In this document: positions 10,246-20,406 of the stretch, one piece after another | Numbering within the stretch: the stretch's first letter is position 1 | Layout of the letters: every line of letters begins with the position of its first letter | Position numbers and translations under genes: made by a program | Assembly: GCA_000444245.1 (NCBI GenBank) | Contig: ATSW01009656.1 | Span: 1 to 26,380, forward strand | DNA from: Botryllus schlosseri | Taxonomy: Eukaryota > Chordata > Ascidiacea > Stolidobranchia > Styelidae | Length of the DNA stretch: 26,380 nt | Reading direction: 5' to 3' | Notes under the pieces: model-generated | Database searches by the model: none | Told to the model about the DNA's origin: nothing | What the model saw: only the letters and a program-made list of their open reading frames with translations

Positions 10246-10528
10246 TCTGGCATTCAAAATATCTAATCTTCGTCAGTCCTAACAGTTTCTGGCCTTATTT
10301 TCCAAGTATCCGGACTGATAGGTGAAATACCAATAATGGGGCGACTTCACTGTTCTACGAAGTTACAATCAAATGTCCGTCTTGACCGTCCTAGTCTCGA
10401 GTCATATGACTTGTTTCGAGTCATACAAAATGACTCTTGTACAAGTTGAGTCAAGTCATGACTCCAATCATGACAAGTGTCGCATGCTCATGTCCACGAA
10501 CCGATCAAAGTTGATATTGATGAGATTC

Positions 10529-10545
10529 AGAGAGAGAGAGAGAGA
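10529..10545. repeat. (AG)n microsatellite
   Basis: A run of AG dinucleotides, followed by an imperfect AGACAGAAACAGAGACA tail to about 10565. Confidence 0.9.
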
Positions 10546-10565
10546 CAGAAACAGAGACAAAGAAA

Positions 10566-13500
10566 GTTTTTCGGTTTGTCTCGAGTGTGGGGCTGCCAGT
10601 GCTTAGCGATACAGCTACATTGATATGGTTGTTGAAGAACTAGACGACCATCATGCAGAAAGTCTACCAAATTACACCTGTAGGTCATAAAAGTCCGCAT
10701 GACCTAAAAAGTCAATTGGTTATGGAAACTTCATAAACAAGATATGATTTTGAGCAACAACTATGGACAAAACTAATTTCAATGCAATCTGGCAACAACA
10801 AGAACTTGCAACAGAGGCCTACCCTTCACTTGAGCTGCTCATTTGCTCATACTTGTAAATCATTACATTTCTGCTTTTCAAATTTTGGTATAAAAATTTG
10901 CCACAAAAATTTGTTTCGATCAAATCCAAAATGGATAATCAGCAATTTCAAGACAAAATTTCAAACCTGCAATAGGTGACCGAATAAAACAGCCCATGAT
11001 AATAAGTTCGAGCAATGCACTTTATTCAATTGGATGCTTGAAGGTAACATTGTTACCGTGAGCAATTCGTAGGATTAACGGCCAAGTTTAACTAAGTAGG
11101 CCTGTAGATTATGCAGATCAGCAGGCCATCAAGGTGAGTGGCAATTCATTCAGCAACCTCAACTGTGATTACTTACTATTTTTCAGACAATCTCATTGGG
11201 GCTAAGTGGTAGAATCTCGTGCAGCGCTAAGTAGGTCAACGATGTTTTGACACAAATTCAGAGATGTGCTGAGTAGTCATATATTCAACTTGTGCAAAAG
11301 TACCTATTTTCATTACTAATTGAAGTAAAACTGAACAAGGAAGTCTTGGAATTCAAGCACACTAGCAACTTCAAAGATTCACTAAAGACAGTTTTGAAGT
11401 ATTCAAGTGGGATTTGTCTAATTACACTGCAAACTCCAACTCAACTACTTTTAGGATAGACCTACTCTATCTCTACTTCAACTGGTTTTGAAGAGTAACT
11501 ACTTCTTGTATTTCAAGTTATTCAACTTGTAGGAATGATGTGAATCCATCCCACACCGTATCCTAAGACTACTTCAATCTGACAAAATTAGGACAAGTTG
11601 AATTTAAGTAATTTGACCCGCCTGTACAAATAAAATCACTTGAATAAGTGCAAGTGGAGAAACAGTGAGAACATCTGAAACATGTCAAGACTTCTGATGG
11701 ACGCCAGTTGAATTAAAGCTGCTTATAACAGGCTATTGCACACAGCTTTCTAAGGATGAAATACAAACGAAAAACTTGTCGTTTTAACATAAGAAACAAA
11801 TTACTCTTACATTTATGTAGGCTACAGTGCTGGAACAAAACAATTGCTGTGCACATGCCAAGGGGAATCAGATTAATGCTAGGCTTGTCGTTTCAGAGTC
11901 AAACGACACTAGGTGATAAATAGTCATATGGTAGTCGTTTGCACTATGATGTCAATGTTATTTTTCCAGGTTAAACCTCGGTAAAATGCTACCACTATAA
12001 GTACGATACAAATGTATGAGAAGAAAATACGCTTAACCGCCTAAGTAGGCCTACATAACCAATTCATAAGGTGGTAAAGTAAATGACTTGACAATTTATC
12101 CAGGATTCATAAGTTTTCGTTATGCTACAAACTTGTGTAGGATCTTATGCTTTCAGGTTCATATTATGTCATGTAGGCCTATATATCAATACATCGCCGC
12201 AGTGGTATTAAAGTATGTCATATCCATTTTATACATTTTCACAAAATTAACTTCAAGTTTTTATCTTTGGTCCCGATTTACTTTGAAATAATGAAGCACA
12301 CATAACCATGGCCAAGACAGGGCCGAAAGAAAATTGAAAATGTTTCAAAAACTTGTTTTTTTTTCAGTTTTAAAGGCGAACCTTCAAAATTTGAAAACTG
12401 GACATAAGTTACTTTGACACCACTGCAATATGGTATGGTTTCTGTCCCACTAAAATGTAGTTGGCCTAATAAAGAGAGATCAAATGCGACAAAAGAATAC
12501 TAAGACAGACAGAGACATCGCATACTAAGCCAAGGCTTACTTATTAATTTTCCCTTTCAAGAATCACAACACTGCCCTTATCCAAATAAAAACCAACAAA
12601 ATCAGATATTCATTGCCTCACAGTGTTGACTGCTTTATTGACATGTAGTAATAACTCAATCTTGTTGCTTATCTCAGAAATCAGTAACCTTCCAAACCGA
12701 ATACATTAGTCTATACAATATTTCCACAATTATGCTTAGCTAAAGTGAAACTACATATCATAATTAATAAACTTCTCTTCATCAATTCCACAAGGAATGT
12801 GTACATCCAAGATAACAGACCTAAGATAACCCTGACTAATTCATCATACGCTGTCACTACACGGGTGGAGATCTGCTCAGCAATATAAATAACCATCAAG
12901 CTGAACGAAATCCTACACTACAAAAGGTGCGTCCCAATCCGACAATGCGGCACAAAGGGAGTCCTATTTTTGAAAGTCAATAGATACCCTAATTGTGGTT
13001 ACAAATACAGCTCAAGTGGACTCAAAGCGCCGCAGATAGAGTTGAGATGTCATCTCTTTCAAAGTAGACGGCCACACTTGAGGGAAAGTTAAACAATGAG
13101 TTAGTGGAATAGATAAATGCCAAAAGCGTTTGATGGTCACACACCTTCTTCATCAGCCGGTCTGACATAGTTTTATGGACAAGTCATGGTGACATTCCCC
13201 GAGGTACAAATTCAACCATGAAAAACCACAACCGAGTAAACTCTAGCATAAAATAGGTTTGACACATGACAGCACAATGTACACATTGCTCTCTGGCAAT
13301 ATACATACATAAGTCAAATAGGTCTCTGATTCTTATGCCACTGAATATTTGTTAAGTGAAGCATTCTAGTGATGACGCTAAACACAGACAGAGACGTTAT
13401 CTTAGCGAGGGAAAACTAATTCAATTTGTAAACCTTGGAATTAAAACCAAGTAACCTAAATGTATCCACGGCTGACAGAAATTATATTATAACAATCTGA

Positions 13501-15227
13501 TAGTCGTGAATAAGCAAATGGGGCATTAGCAGAAATGAAAAATTGAAGACAAATAGCCTGATAACATCCATACCAGTCATAAATTAATTTTGTATCAAAA
13601 TAAACTTATATCTCTTCTTATGTTAAGAAATTTGCGATTTAAACACGGCAGTCTCCACCAGGCATTGTAAATAGCCTATTCCAAATTCAGCAATGTTATC
13701 ATAAACACTAATGGAAGCCAAGCCAACGTATCAATCAACAATGATACACAACACCGCAGATTACTTCAAACACATTAAATCGAGCACAGCACTCAAAAAT
13801 AGAACAAATACTATCAAAGTATCAGTCTTTTGCGGGGCTTCCACACTCTTAGTAGGCCTACAGTAAAGATTCTGATTGACGCAGCAAACGGATGCCCATG
13901 AAAATGCCAAAATTCCATCTATTCCCTCCAACATCAGAATAAATGTGAAATCAGGGTCAATAAAATGACATGCCTGCAAAGCCTATTATGCTAGGGTGAG
14001 TCATGCGCTCCAGTAATTGTCCAAATTCATGATTGTAAAACATGGTAATAAGTAATAACTGAATCGGGCATTCTTAAATAACAGGAAAATAGGCTACAGA
14101 CTGCCCTGTATTCCTAAACCTTTGACAATAACTCAGACCCAGAATACCTTGCACCTTCCATGAAAGATTGTTATTTACTTTAAAAGGAGCTACCTTACTT
14201 TGACGTACAATGTTTTACGATTTGAATTCCTAAAAATAGTAAAACATTAATCTACTGCACTCTGATAATTCGTGCAATGTGTCAGCTACGGAAATTCGAT
14301 CTAGTATGGAAACCTCATGGTCTACTAGACCGGTATCCATACTCTGTATACTACTCTCCATACCTGTATCAGATTCAAGTGCTCAAGTTTATAAAATATG
14401 CAACAACTATATTAATCCAATTATTGACCAAGGCCCACGGGAAAAGAAAATTCACAATGACTATAATGTTTTTACATCATAGTACGGTACCAGTATTTTA
14501 AAATAATAATATATTAGGCTTAATCGGGATTACATCGGCGTTGTTGCAATAACAGCCTAATGGATATATGCCAGAATTTGAATTCAATACCCTACTAATA
14601 CCTAATGCCTTGTTCATGAATTATTTGTGAGATTTATAACAGGAAAATCAAAACAGATTACCGGTATCCAAAATCCGGCTAATTCAAAACACGATAAAGC
14701 ACAACTGAAGCAGTAAATTCCTTTTTTGACTTTGACCAATATCAATTTCTACATAATAGCCTCCAGATAAATACCCTAGAATGACCAGCATAGCTCCAAT
14801 CATGCGTTGTCTCATAAATTATTTTTCTAAAAATGTATAGGCTATATCTCCAGGTCCAGGTAAGATAACCGTATTCAGATATCGATCCAATTGACATAAA
14901 TATAATCCTTGACTAATATATCTTCGAGACAATTCAAAAGTCCGAATTTCAATAAAACAACAAACATCAACACAAGACCTACTACATAAATATGTATAAC
15001 AAGCTCAATACGGGATGTTCCAGAGTTCTGGACGCACAAAATTGTGAGGACATCAAACAGTAATTTATACAGGCTAGCTATAATTCATGCAAGCCCTGAA
15101 ATATTCAATGAAGCATTATAAATATTTCATGCCATTGCCTTATAATTTATGAATTTTATAGTAGTAATTCGCATATTCAATGGGCATGCTTAACCTTCAC
15201 CCTGGGGGAAATCTGAATAAAACTGTA
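10566..15227. other. Long unique-looking AT-rich stretch, no gene recognised
   Basis: No repeat seen elsewhere in the window and no recognisable coding exon were found. Frames up to about 75 codons occur on both strands at chance-like density. TTCAA/TTGAA and ACTTCAA motifs are frequent at about 11.28-11.62 kb, including two TATTCAACTTGT copies. The palindrome TAGGCCTA recurs at about 12047, 12173 and 13854. The stretch could be intron, a long 3' UTR or intergenic DNA. Confidence 0.45.
12634..12639 (-). terminator. Possible polyadenylation signal, minus strand
   Basis: TTTATT on the plus strand reads AATAAA on the minus strand. About 30 bases further on in that direction is a T/G-rich stretch reading GATTTTGTTGGTTTTTATTT, the usual arrangement at animal transcript 3' ends. 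If it is real, a minus-strand transcript would lie to the right (12.65 kb upward). No coding exon for it is visible, so confidence is low. Confidence 0.25.
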
Positions 15228-15816
15228 CTGCAACAGTCAGGAACCTTGAAAACCTGTACACAGCAGCTGATATTTCTCAACTCCTGAAAACAATAGTAGG
15301 CCTATAGCACCAAAATTATGAGGACTTTTACAAATATAAACAGGCATGCACGCTACACTCACAGTGCCACGCTATCATGGAAAAGCATTTGGGATGGATT
15401 CCTGATTCAGATTTCATTCCACATACTTCACTAGTCCATTCCTTTTCACAAGACATTGAAAGCATTATTATGATCACTCCTCTTATCCTCAGTTTACTTT
15501 CGAATTTACCGGCTTGCACGCTTTGCTGCACATTACATTGCAGCGATCGCCGGTGCGTTTGTAGATTCGGTCGTGAAAGACTATACAAGCTATTAGATCC
15601 TAATCATTAGATGATGCTGTTTTAGCAATCCAACGAATTATGTCTAAATTAGAATAATACAGCAGACGCAAATCACTAGCTGCCTTTGTAACGTCCATCA
15701 GATTCCGAAATGCCGTAGGGCGTAGGGGTCCCGTAGCGTTATTTCGTGCTGGCATGTGAGTCACGCGCAGCACCTTGCGGCAGAGGTGACAGGTAACAAA
15801 ATACTACTTTTTTCCA
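15228..15816. other. Left part of the duplicated unit, no gene recognised
   Basis: A minus-strand frame of 86 codons (15328-15588) is cut to 61 codons in copy 2 (21026-21211), which argues against a constrained protein. The sequence does not resemble the repeats elsewhere in the window. Its copy-2 counterpart is 20851-21439. Confidence 0.4.
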
Positions 15817-15954
15817 AATAGAGATATGATATTCTTTTTCGCCTGCACCATCGAGATGCTTTGACGTCGGAGATGCGATACGACCGTAAGGTCCCCTAGT
15901 CTTCGCCCCCGTGTTTTTCTCTTACATGCTATCCGCGGACGCTGAGCGCCTAGC
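15817..15954 (-). mobile_element. tRNA-SINE, 3' half (copy 1), split by a LINE
   Basis: Read on the minus strand, this matches the body and tail of the SINE at about 3262-3395, with shared GGCGCTCAGC, GGATAGCATG and AAAGCATCTCGATGGTGCAG. It ends at TAGC (15951-15954), exactly where the LINE begins. The head half lies at 17499-17620. Confidence 0.85.
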
Positions 15955-15972
15955 TAAACAAACATAAAAGAT

Positions 15973-16257
15973 ATGAGGAAGCTAGAAATTGCCAAGTTTA
16001 TGCATCAGTTCCATTGCGGTCAATGTCATTCAAATTTCAACGACTACTTCACATCGGAGACCACAGCGCACAAGTACAGCACACGCGCGTCACCGAAGAA
16101 CAACTATGATATGAGCAGGACGGAATACAAGAAAACGCATTGCTCTATCAAGTATGCGGGACCCCAATTGAGGAACAGCATATTAATTGCCGGCTATCCG
16201 ACAGTCGTCGAGCATGTCCGCATTCAAGTCGAAATACTAGCAATTTCTTCTAAATGA
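15973..16257 (+). pseudogene. LINE ORF2 C-terminal remnant (copy 1)
   Basis: This 94-codon frame holds the pattern common at the end of CR1/L2/Daphne-type LINE polyproteins: K-F-M-H-Q-F (residues 8-13), S-N-F-N-D-Y-F (20-26), H-K-Y-S-T-R (33-38) and K-Y-A-G-P-Q-L-x-N-S (60-69). The reverse-transcriptase catalytic core and endonuclease are absent, lost by 5' truncation. An in-frame stop lies just upstream, so the ATG is incidental. The usual tryptophan of G-P-x-x-W-N-S is Arg here, and the usual Pro of P-S-x-F-N is His. Copy 2 keeps both consensus residues. Confidence 0.75.
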
Positions 16258-16350
16258 ATACTAGCCAGCCTTCAGGATTACCGGATCACGACCTACCATC
16301 GACCCCGCCCTCCGCCACATGCCACCTCATTTTGTCGCTTGCGTCTTATA

Positions 16351-17306
16351 TGGGAGATATGGTACCGATGGATGAAAAATTGCAAAATGATCTCTGGCGC
16401 TCAAATCTTCAGACGAGAATAGAAGATCTTTGCTCTCTCAACACTTTGATACAAGCTCAACCTATCGCGGACATTTACATGGATATCCTCCTTTTCCAAA
16501 AATATTTAGAAACGTTTAAAATTTGTTGCTCGATCGTATCATATCGCGGCCCACCCGGTGGGTCCAATGGCACATGAGCATGGGACCTATGAGACAAGAG
16601 ACATACGCTCAAAAGTCAAAACTCAAATTTTTTCAACTTGTTTTATTGTGTGCTATAATCTAAGCTACAGCAAGCCAATGAAGAATGTTTCCTCCCCACC
16701 TTCGGGAATAAAATAGAAAATATCAACTCAAATGTTGGGATAAAATCACGTTTTGATTTCTGCTGAAACTTACAAAATTAATGCTACATACATATTACCC
16801 GAAAATCGACATTTTGACTTTAAAATACCCCGTAATAGTGATAAAACACCACGGGCAACTATGATTTACAGCCTCTATATATGTAGGCGGCGTGTTTCTG
16901 TTGTCAAGTGATTAGTTGGTCCAACTATTTTGCTTGATTTGGCTATGGTACCATAGGTCCCCCACCCTATAAATTATGTAATTCAATTGATTCAAAAATA
17001 TGAGCCATCATACAACCTGATACGAGCGCTATACTTCACATCACAAATTACTGCGGGATTGTTAGTCTGGAAGGTGATATTGAAAAATGTATATGTTGAT
17101 CCAAATTTATATCACACCCCCTAAAATGTAAATCACATTGTCACAGACCCCATAACTCACGCAGGTCGAATTTTTTTGCATGTGAGGAAAGATTCTGCCA
17201 CCATGCCACTGTAGACAAAGTCTCGCACTGTAATAATGGGATTAGCATAGAGAATTTTTCAAGTATATTCGGTCCCAGTGTCTCATCGGTACCACATCTC
17301 CCCCCT
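16351..17306. mobile_element. DNA element with 19-bp inverted ends inside the LINE (copy 1)
   Basis: GGGAGATATGGTACCGATG (16352-16370) and its complement at 17284-17302 match at 18 of 19 bases. Just inside, TGAAAAATT recurs in mirrored position near both ends. The related LINE copy at 7365-7650 is continuous across this site. I could not identify a convincing target duplication, so the superfamily is unassigned. The 107-codon frame at 16254-16577 runs from LINE sequence into this element and is not a gene. No transposase is recognisable, so it is presumably non-autonomous. Confidence 0.7.
16555..16966. repeat. Inner inverted repeat in the DNA element (copy 1)
   Basis: GGGACCTATG (16582-16591) is exactly complemented at 16952-16961. 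GGTGGG-rich flanks occur outside both arms (about 16558 and 16960, in mirror orientation). This may be a further small element nested inside the 0.95-kb one, or a subterminal repeat of it. No empty site is available in the window to decide. Confidence 0.4.
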
Positions 17307-17498
17307 TTTGTCTACATTACTTTTCATTCAGTGTGCATGTGCATGCCTCGTCTTCTTTACTTCGCCTAGGCTACGGTTGGTGTCTGATCTTAAAGGCTAC
17401 TACGAGTTGTTTCGACACCTTCCTATCTTTTCATTGTATCGCAGCAGTCTTGTGATGTTTTGAAACGATGAAAATATTATTAAACCTGATTGATTGAT

Positions 17499-17620
17499 TA
17501 GCAAGATAGCTGCGGATACCAGTTTTCGAGTCTTTGGTCTGACCCGGCCGGGGATCGAACCCACGACCTACGGATCGAGAAGCAGGACGCATCGCCATTA
17601 CATTATCTCGCTCGGATCGG
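17499..17620 (-). mobile_element. tRNA-SINE, 5' (tRNA-like) half (copy 1)
   Basis: The minus strand reads a box-A-like TAATGTAATGG and a box B GGTTCGATCCC, then GGTCAGACCAAAGACTCGAA and the body up to GCTA at the LINE junction. It matches 3143-3262. The 5' and 3' flanks (AGTATTTGC and AGTATTTTG, minus-strand sense) may be a decayed target duplication. Confidence 0.85.
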
Positions 17621-17929
17621 CAAATACTCAAGTATGTTCTGGATAATTATACTACCTATACTCAAATGGCTATGATTTTAAACTACTTCTACTTGAAATT
17701 ATTGCGGCAAAATATTTACTTTTTGCATTTCGGATTTCGCAAATCGCAGAAAGTAGTTTTGAGATAAGTTCGCTGCATTTTATGCGTGAAATTTTCAGAG
17801 TAGATGCGTGAAATGGCCCCATTATCATGATAGTCAAACATAGTCTCTAACCTGCTTTATATATATATCGACTTTTCAATTAAATAAAAAGGGCAAAAGA
17901 AAGCAGGAAACAAAAGAACATCAGGAGAA
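17621..17929. other. AT-rich spacer with TACTTGAA/TACTCAAG motifs
   Basis: No coding frame was seen. Motifs such as ATACTCAAG, CTACTTGAA and GTAGTTTTGAG recur at 17625-17765, and a (TA)n run lies near 17860. The right part probably belongs to the 3' tail of the antisense LINE remnant that follows. The counterpart in copy 2 is 23236-23544. Confidence 0.4.
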
Positions 17930-18155
17930 TCAGTTTCGGACTCGTGTTAAGCGCCTCCAGCGTAGGCGGTCGTGGGCGTCTTCGAGCGACAGTCCGCGTT
18001 GCGCCAAATGGGTCTCCATGGTCGAGCGCAGTGTTATTCTATTCCAGCCACCTCTGCGCCATTGCTCCGCGGGAATGTGGTTGATGATGGCGGCAGCTCA
18101 TTGCTCGTCTTGATGCCGCACTAGATGGCCGATTAGGTGGAAGTCGTCGTTCAGC
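17930..18155 (-). pseudogene. Antisense LINE C-terminal tail (copy 1)
   Basis: Read from 18155 down to a stop at 17930-17932, the minus strand gives a broken frame. It has G-H-L-V-R-H-Q-D-E, then R-R-G-G-W-N-R-I-T, then M-E-T-H-L, and finally R-G-L-S-L-E-D-A-H-D-R-L-R-W-R-R-L. This is the order seen at the C-terminus of many LINE polyproteins (G-H-x-x-R ... R-G-R-P ... T ... D-A-x-D-R-x-R-W-R). An internal stop follows the first block. It is a different LINE family from the one at 15955 and lies in the opposite orientation. Confidence 0.6.
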
Positions 18156-18304
18156 TACATGCAAACAGCATAGGCATAGAATTGAGTAGCAACGCTTACT
18201 AACTTTCATGCAGGTCTCGTGACAATGAGATTCATGATGTATGGCCAGCATGGGTGTAGCTTATTAGCTTTGACCACTTCTCTAGCCACATTCAAGTCAA
18301 AATT

Positions 18305-18485
18305 CTGTTGCTTTTCATTCAGTGGAAATGCGTCTTTTTTGTATCTTCTAGCTGGGAACATGTGTAGGTGTCTGATTAAAAGACTACTCAATCGTTTCTA
18401 CTCCTTCCTATATTTTCATCGTTAGGCAATCTTGTGGTGCTTTGAATCGATGATACTGATATTGGGTATATGATTGATTTATTGG
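18305..18485 (+). mobile_element. LINE 3'-end fragment (copy 1 unit)
   Basis: CTTTTCATTCAGTG, GGTGTCTGATTAAAAGACTACTC, CTTGTGGTGCTTTGAA-like sequence and a final TGATTGATTTATTGG match the LINE 3' terminus at 17320-17498. It is diverged from that copy, so it represents a separate, older insertion. Confidence 0.65.
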
Positions 18486-18605
18486 AGTGGGATGGGGTCA
18501 TGCTCATGCTCATGATTCCAGAACCTGGCCTCATCAGGGCTGATTTGGATTGGGAGTCCATTTCTAGAATGTGCCATAGTTCGTAGGTCCATGTACTCCG
18601 TATAA

Positions 18606-18737
18606 CATCGAAGGTATGAAGCTAAAACGATAGCGGAAAAAGCGATGCAGCGCGCTTCGGCTCGTGAAATTAACTACGAGAAAACGTCGGGCGAACAATA
18701 CATGACCATGACCACGACCAGTGAGGGCAATCGATAA
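18606..18737 (+). CDS. Unrecognised short frame, possible exon (copy 1)
   Basis: This open stretch of 43 codons follows a stop at 18603-18605 and ends with TAA at 18735-18737. It is charged, with A-E-K-A-M-Q-R-A-S-A-R-E-I-N-Y-E-K-T-S-G around the middle. Copy 2 (24228-24359) differs by one replacement, Gly to Ser near the end. The composition vaguely recalls the region after a Myb/SANT-like domain, but I cannot support a family. It could equally be chance. Confidence 0.2.
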   Translation, partial: HRRYEAKTIAEKAMQRASAREINYEKTSGEQYMTMTTTSEGNR

Positions 18738-20400
18738 AAAAGCACTTTAAATGAATAATAAAAATATTCCTGATTTTCTTGTGCTTGCCAAAGTGTATGT
18801 CAACTGAGAGTCCAGTCTACTGAGTGTGGGAATCTCGAAACCAAATTAGCAATGATCTCATGATTGTTAATTTAGTTTAACCACTTTTCACTTGGGGTAA
18901 TCATCACACCGAACGTAATCACGGCCGGAATACAGCAGCTTCCATACACTTTTCAGCGTCTCAGTCAGAAGCAGCTTACAATTAAGTTATACCTGCGTCA
19001 AGGAAGACAGAAATTCACAAGCAAACAATGAAATACAGTAGCCGTGAAGGAACAAAAAGAAATGAGAAGGACAAATGGCATCAGATTCTACGGAAGAAGA
19101 TCATCAAATCCCGGGCGGTGTCAATAACGAGAAATAAACCGAAAAATAGGTATGCGTAGGACGTAGCACGTCGGTATGAAAGTTATAGAAGATTTAACCT
19201 CAATGCTTTGAAAAATATCAAGTATGATTTGTTGTATATGATTGATATGTAGGTTAATTGGGTGACAGGGATATCCAGAACTAGAACTATAAATTCTTCT
19301 GGCATAGCAGCTCGTTTCCAACGATACGGAAGCAGCACCAGAGACGAAGATCACAGATTTATTCTATATGTGATAGTGATAGATCTGTTTTGCAGAGAAT
19401 ACTTTTCCGTCGTCTTCCTTTCACGCGAACAGCGTGCGGTCGGTGTTGCTTGAAATAAAATCTAGGTCTATATCCTATTATTTATCAATTATGTCTGTAA
19501 AAAGTACATATCGACTTCCTCGCTGATTCCATACTTACTTTGCGTGCTGTTGCTTGATAACGTGCTACAGTAGTAAGCCCAATTTCCCAAGTTATGGCCT
19601 AATTATATATACAATACATACACTCAACTTTAGCATTGGCGTCGGATGGAGATATGTCCCGCGTAACGCTTCTTCCTGGCATCTCCAACATAGTAGTGGA
19701 CAAATAGCCTACAATAGTAGGCCTAATTACGGCTTGCCTCCGATATTCTGTATTAATCGATTTGATATAGAGTGGATAACGAAATGAGTTCAAGGAGCTA
19801 ATAATGAATATACGGCTGTACGCGGTTGTATATGGCGCGATACGCGAAGACGGACGAGTTCACTTGGCATATACCATATACTGGCACTGGCATGGTGCTG
19901 GCTACTGGTACGGTGCGTGTAACGCACGAGTTGAGTATCCAGCAAACCTATATTAACAATCCATGGGGTCTCCGCAGTTCGAAATGCTTCATAACCCCTG
20001 AAAACGTGAATTAAAAGGGCGTAACCTAATATGAACTTGACCTGACCATTTGTAGTGAATACGGGGCCATAAGAATAGACCCTGTGGCTAATTAGCTCCG
20101 TATGTCTTCTGTGCGGATATTGATGGCGTATAATACGGAGTAGGCTATACAAATATAACCTATGGGCCTACAACATAGCCTACATTGATTGAGAGAATTC
20201 GCGTAACAAATATAAAATGTAAACTTGTTCAAGTTCTATCTAGCTATCTGAAACGAAATTACAGATCGGTTGAACAACATATTCGGTGTTTTTATGCTGT
20301 AAATGCACGGGGACCGTGGACTTCCTGATTTAACTGTGGTTCAACAAGATCCTGTCTTTTTCGTAGAAAGAACCACACGCATACATGCCGACGCCCGCCT
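18738..20400. other. Unit interior, no gene firmly recognised (copy 1)
   Basis: The frames include 43 basic codons at 19028-19159 (plus), identical in copy 2, and 120 codons at 19790-20152 (minus), with one replacement in copy 2. Neither resembles a known family, and the near-identity reflects the recent duplication rather than selection. TAGGCCTA occurs at about 19715. The counterpart in copy 2 is 24360-26021. Confidence 0.35.
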
Positions 20401-20406
20401 AGCCAG

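Larger units (their letters stand above)
9580..10480. mobile_element. Older hAT-like GAGTC element, interrupted by a younger relative
   Basis: The flanks of the 9665-10237 insertion are themselves homologous to that element's interior. GTCATTGTGTTCACGGTCC at about 9588 matches about 9840 inside the insert. TAGTCTCGAGTCATATGACTT at about 10391 matches about 10053. The right end, near 10480, looks like an eroded form of the insert's right end. The left GAGTC-rich arm is missing. It has no coding capacity. Confidence 0.65.
15955..17498 (+). mobile_element. 5'-truncated LINE inserted in the SINE (copy 1)
   Basis: The element lies between two copies of TAGC (15951-15954 and 17499-17502). Removing it rejoins the SINE exactly as in the uninterrupted copy at about 3250-3262. 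It begins inside the C-terminal part of a reverse-transcriptase protein frame, continues through a 3' untranslated region, and ends in a short TGATT repeat, as many CR1/L2-type LINEs do. A 0.95-kb inverted-repeat element interrupts the 3' region. Severe 5' truncation is normal for target-primed insertion, so this copy is dead on arrival. Confidence 0.85.

Noticed and set aside
15328-15588. 86-codon minus-strand frame in the duplicated unit
   Set aside because: Its counterpart in copy 2 is shortened to 61 codons, with no family match. It is unlikely to be constrained.
16254-16577. 107-codon plus-strand frame, repeated at 21877-22200
   Set aside because: It crosses the boundary between LINE 3' sequence and the inserted inverted-repeat element, so it is an accidental frame. 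Its conservation is due to the recent duplication.
18039-18391. Minus-strand frames of 70 and 61 codons, repeated in copy 2
   Set aside because: They lie in other frames of the LINE tail and LINE 3'-end sequences.
19028-19159. Basic 43-codon frame, identical in copy 2
   Set aside because: It is short and unrecognisable. Identity over 132 bp is not unusual between units this similar.
19790-20152. 120-codon minus-strand frame, repeated at 25411-25773 with one replacement
   Set aside because: No recognisable family, and plus-strand frames overlap it. Near-identity between units is expected at about 2 percent divergence and is no proof of selection.
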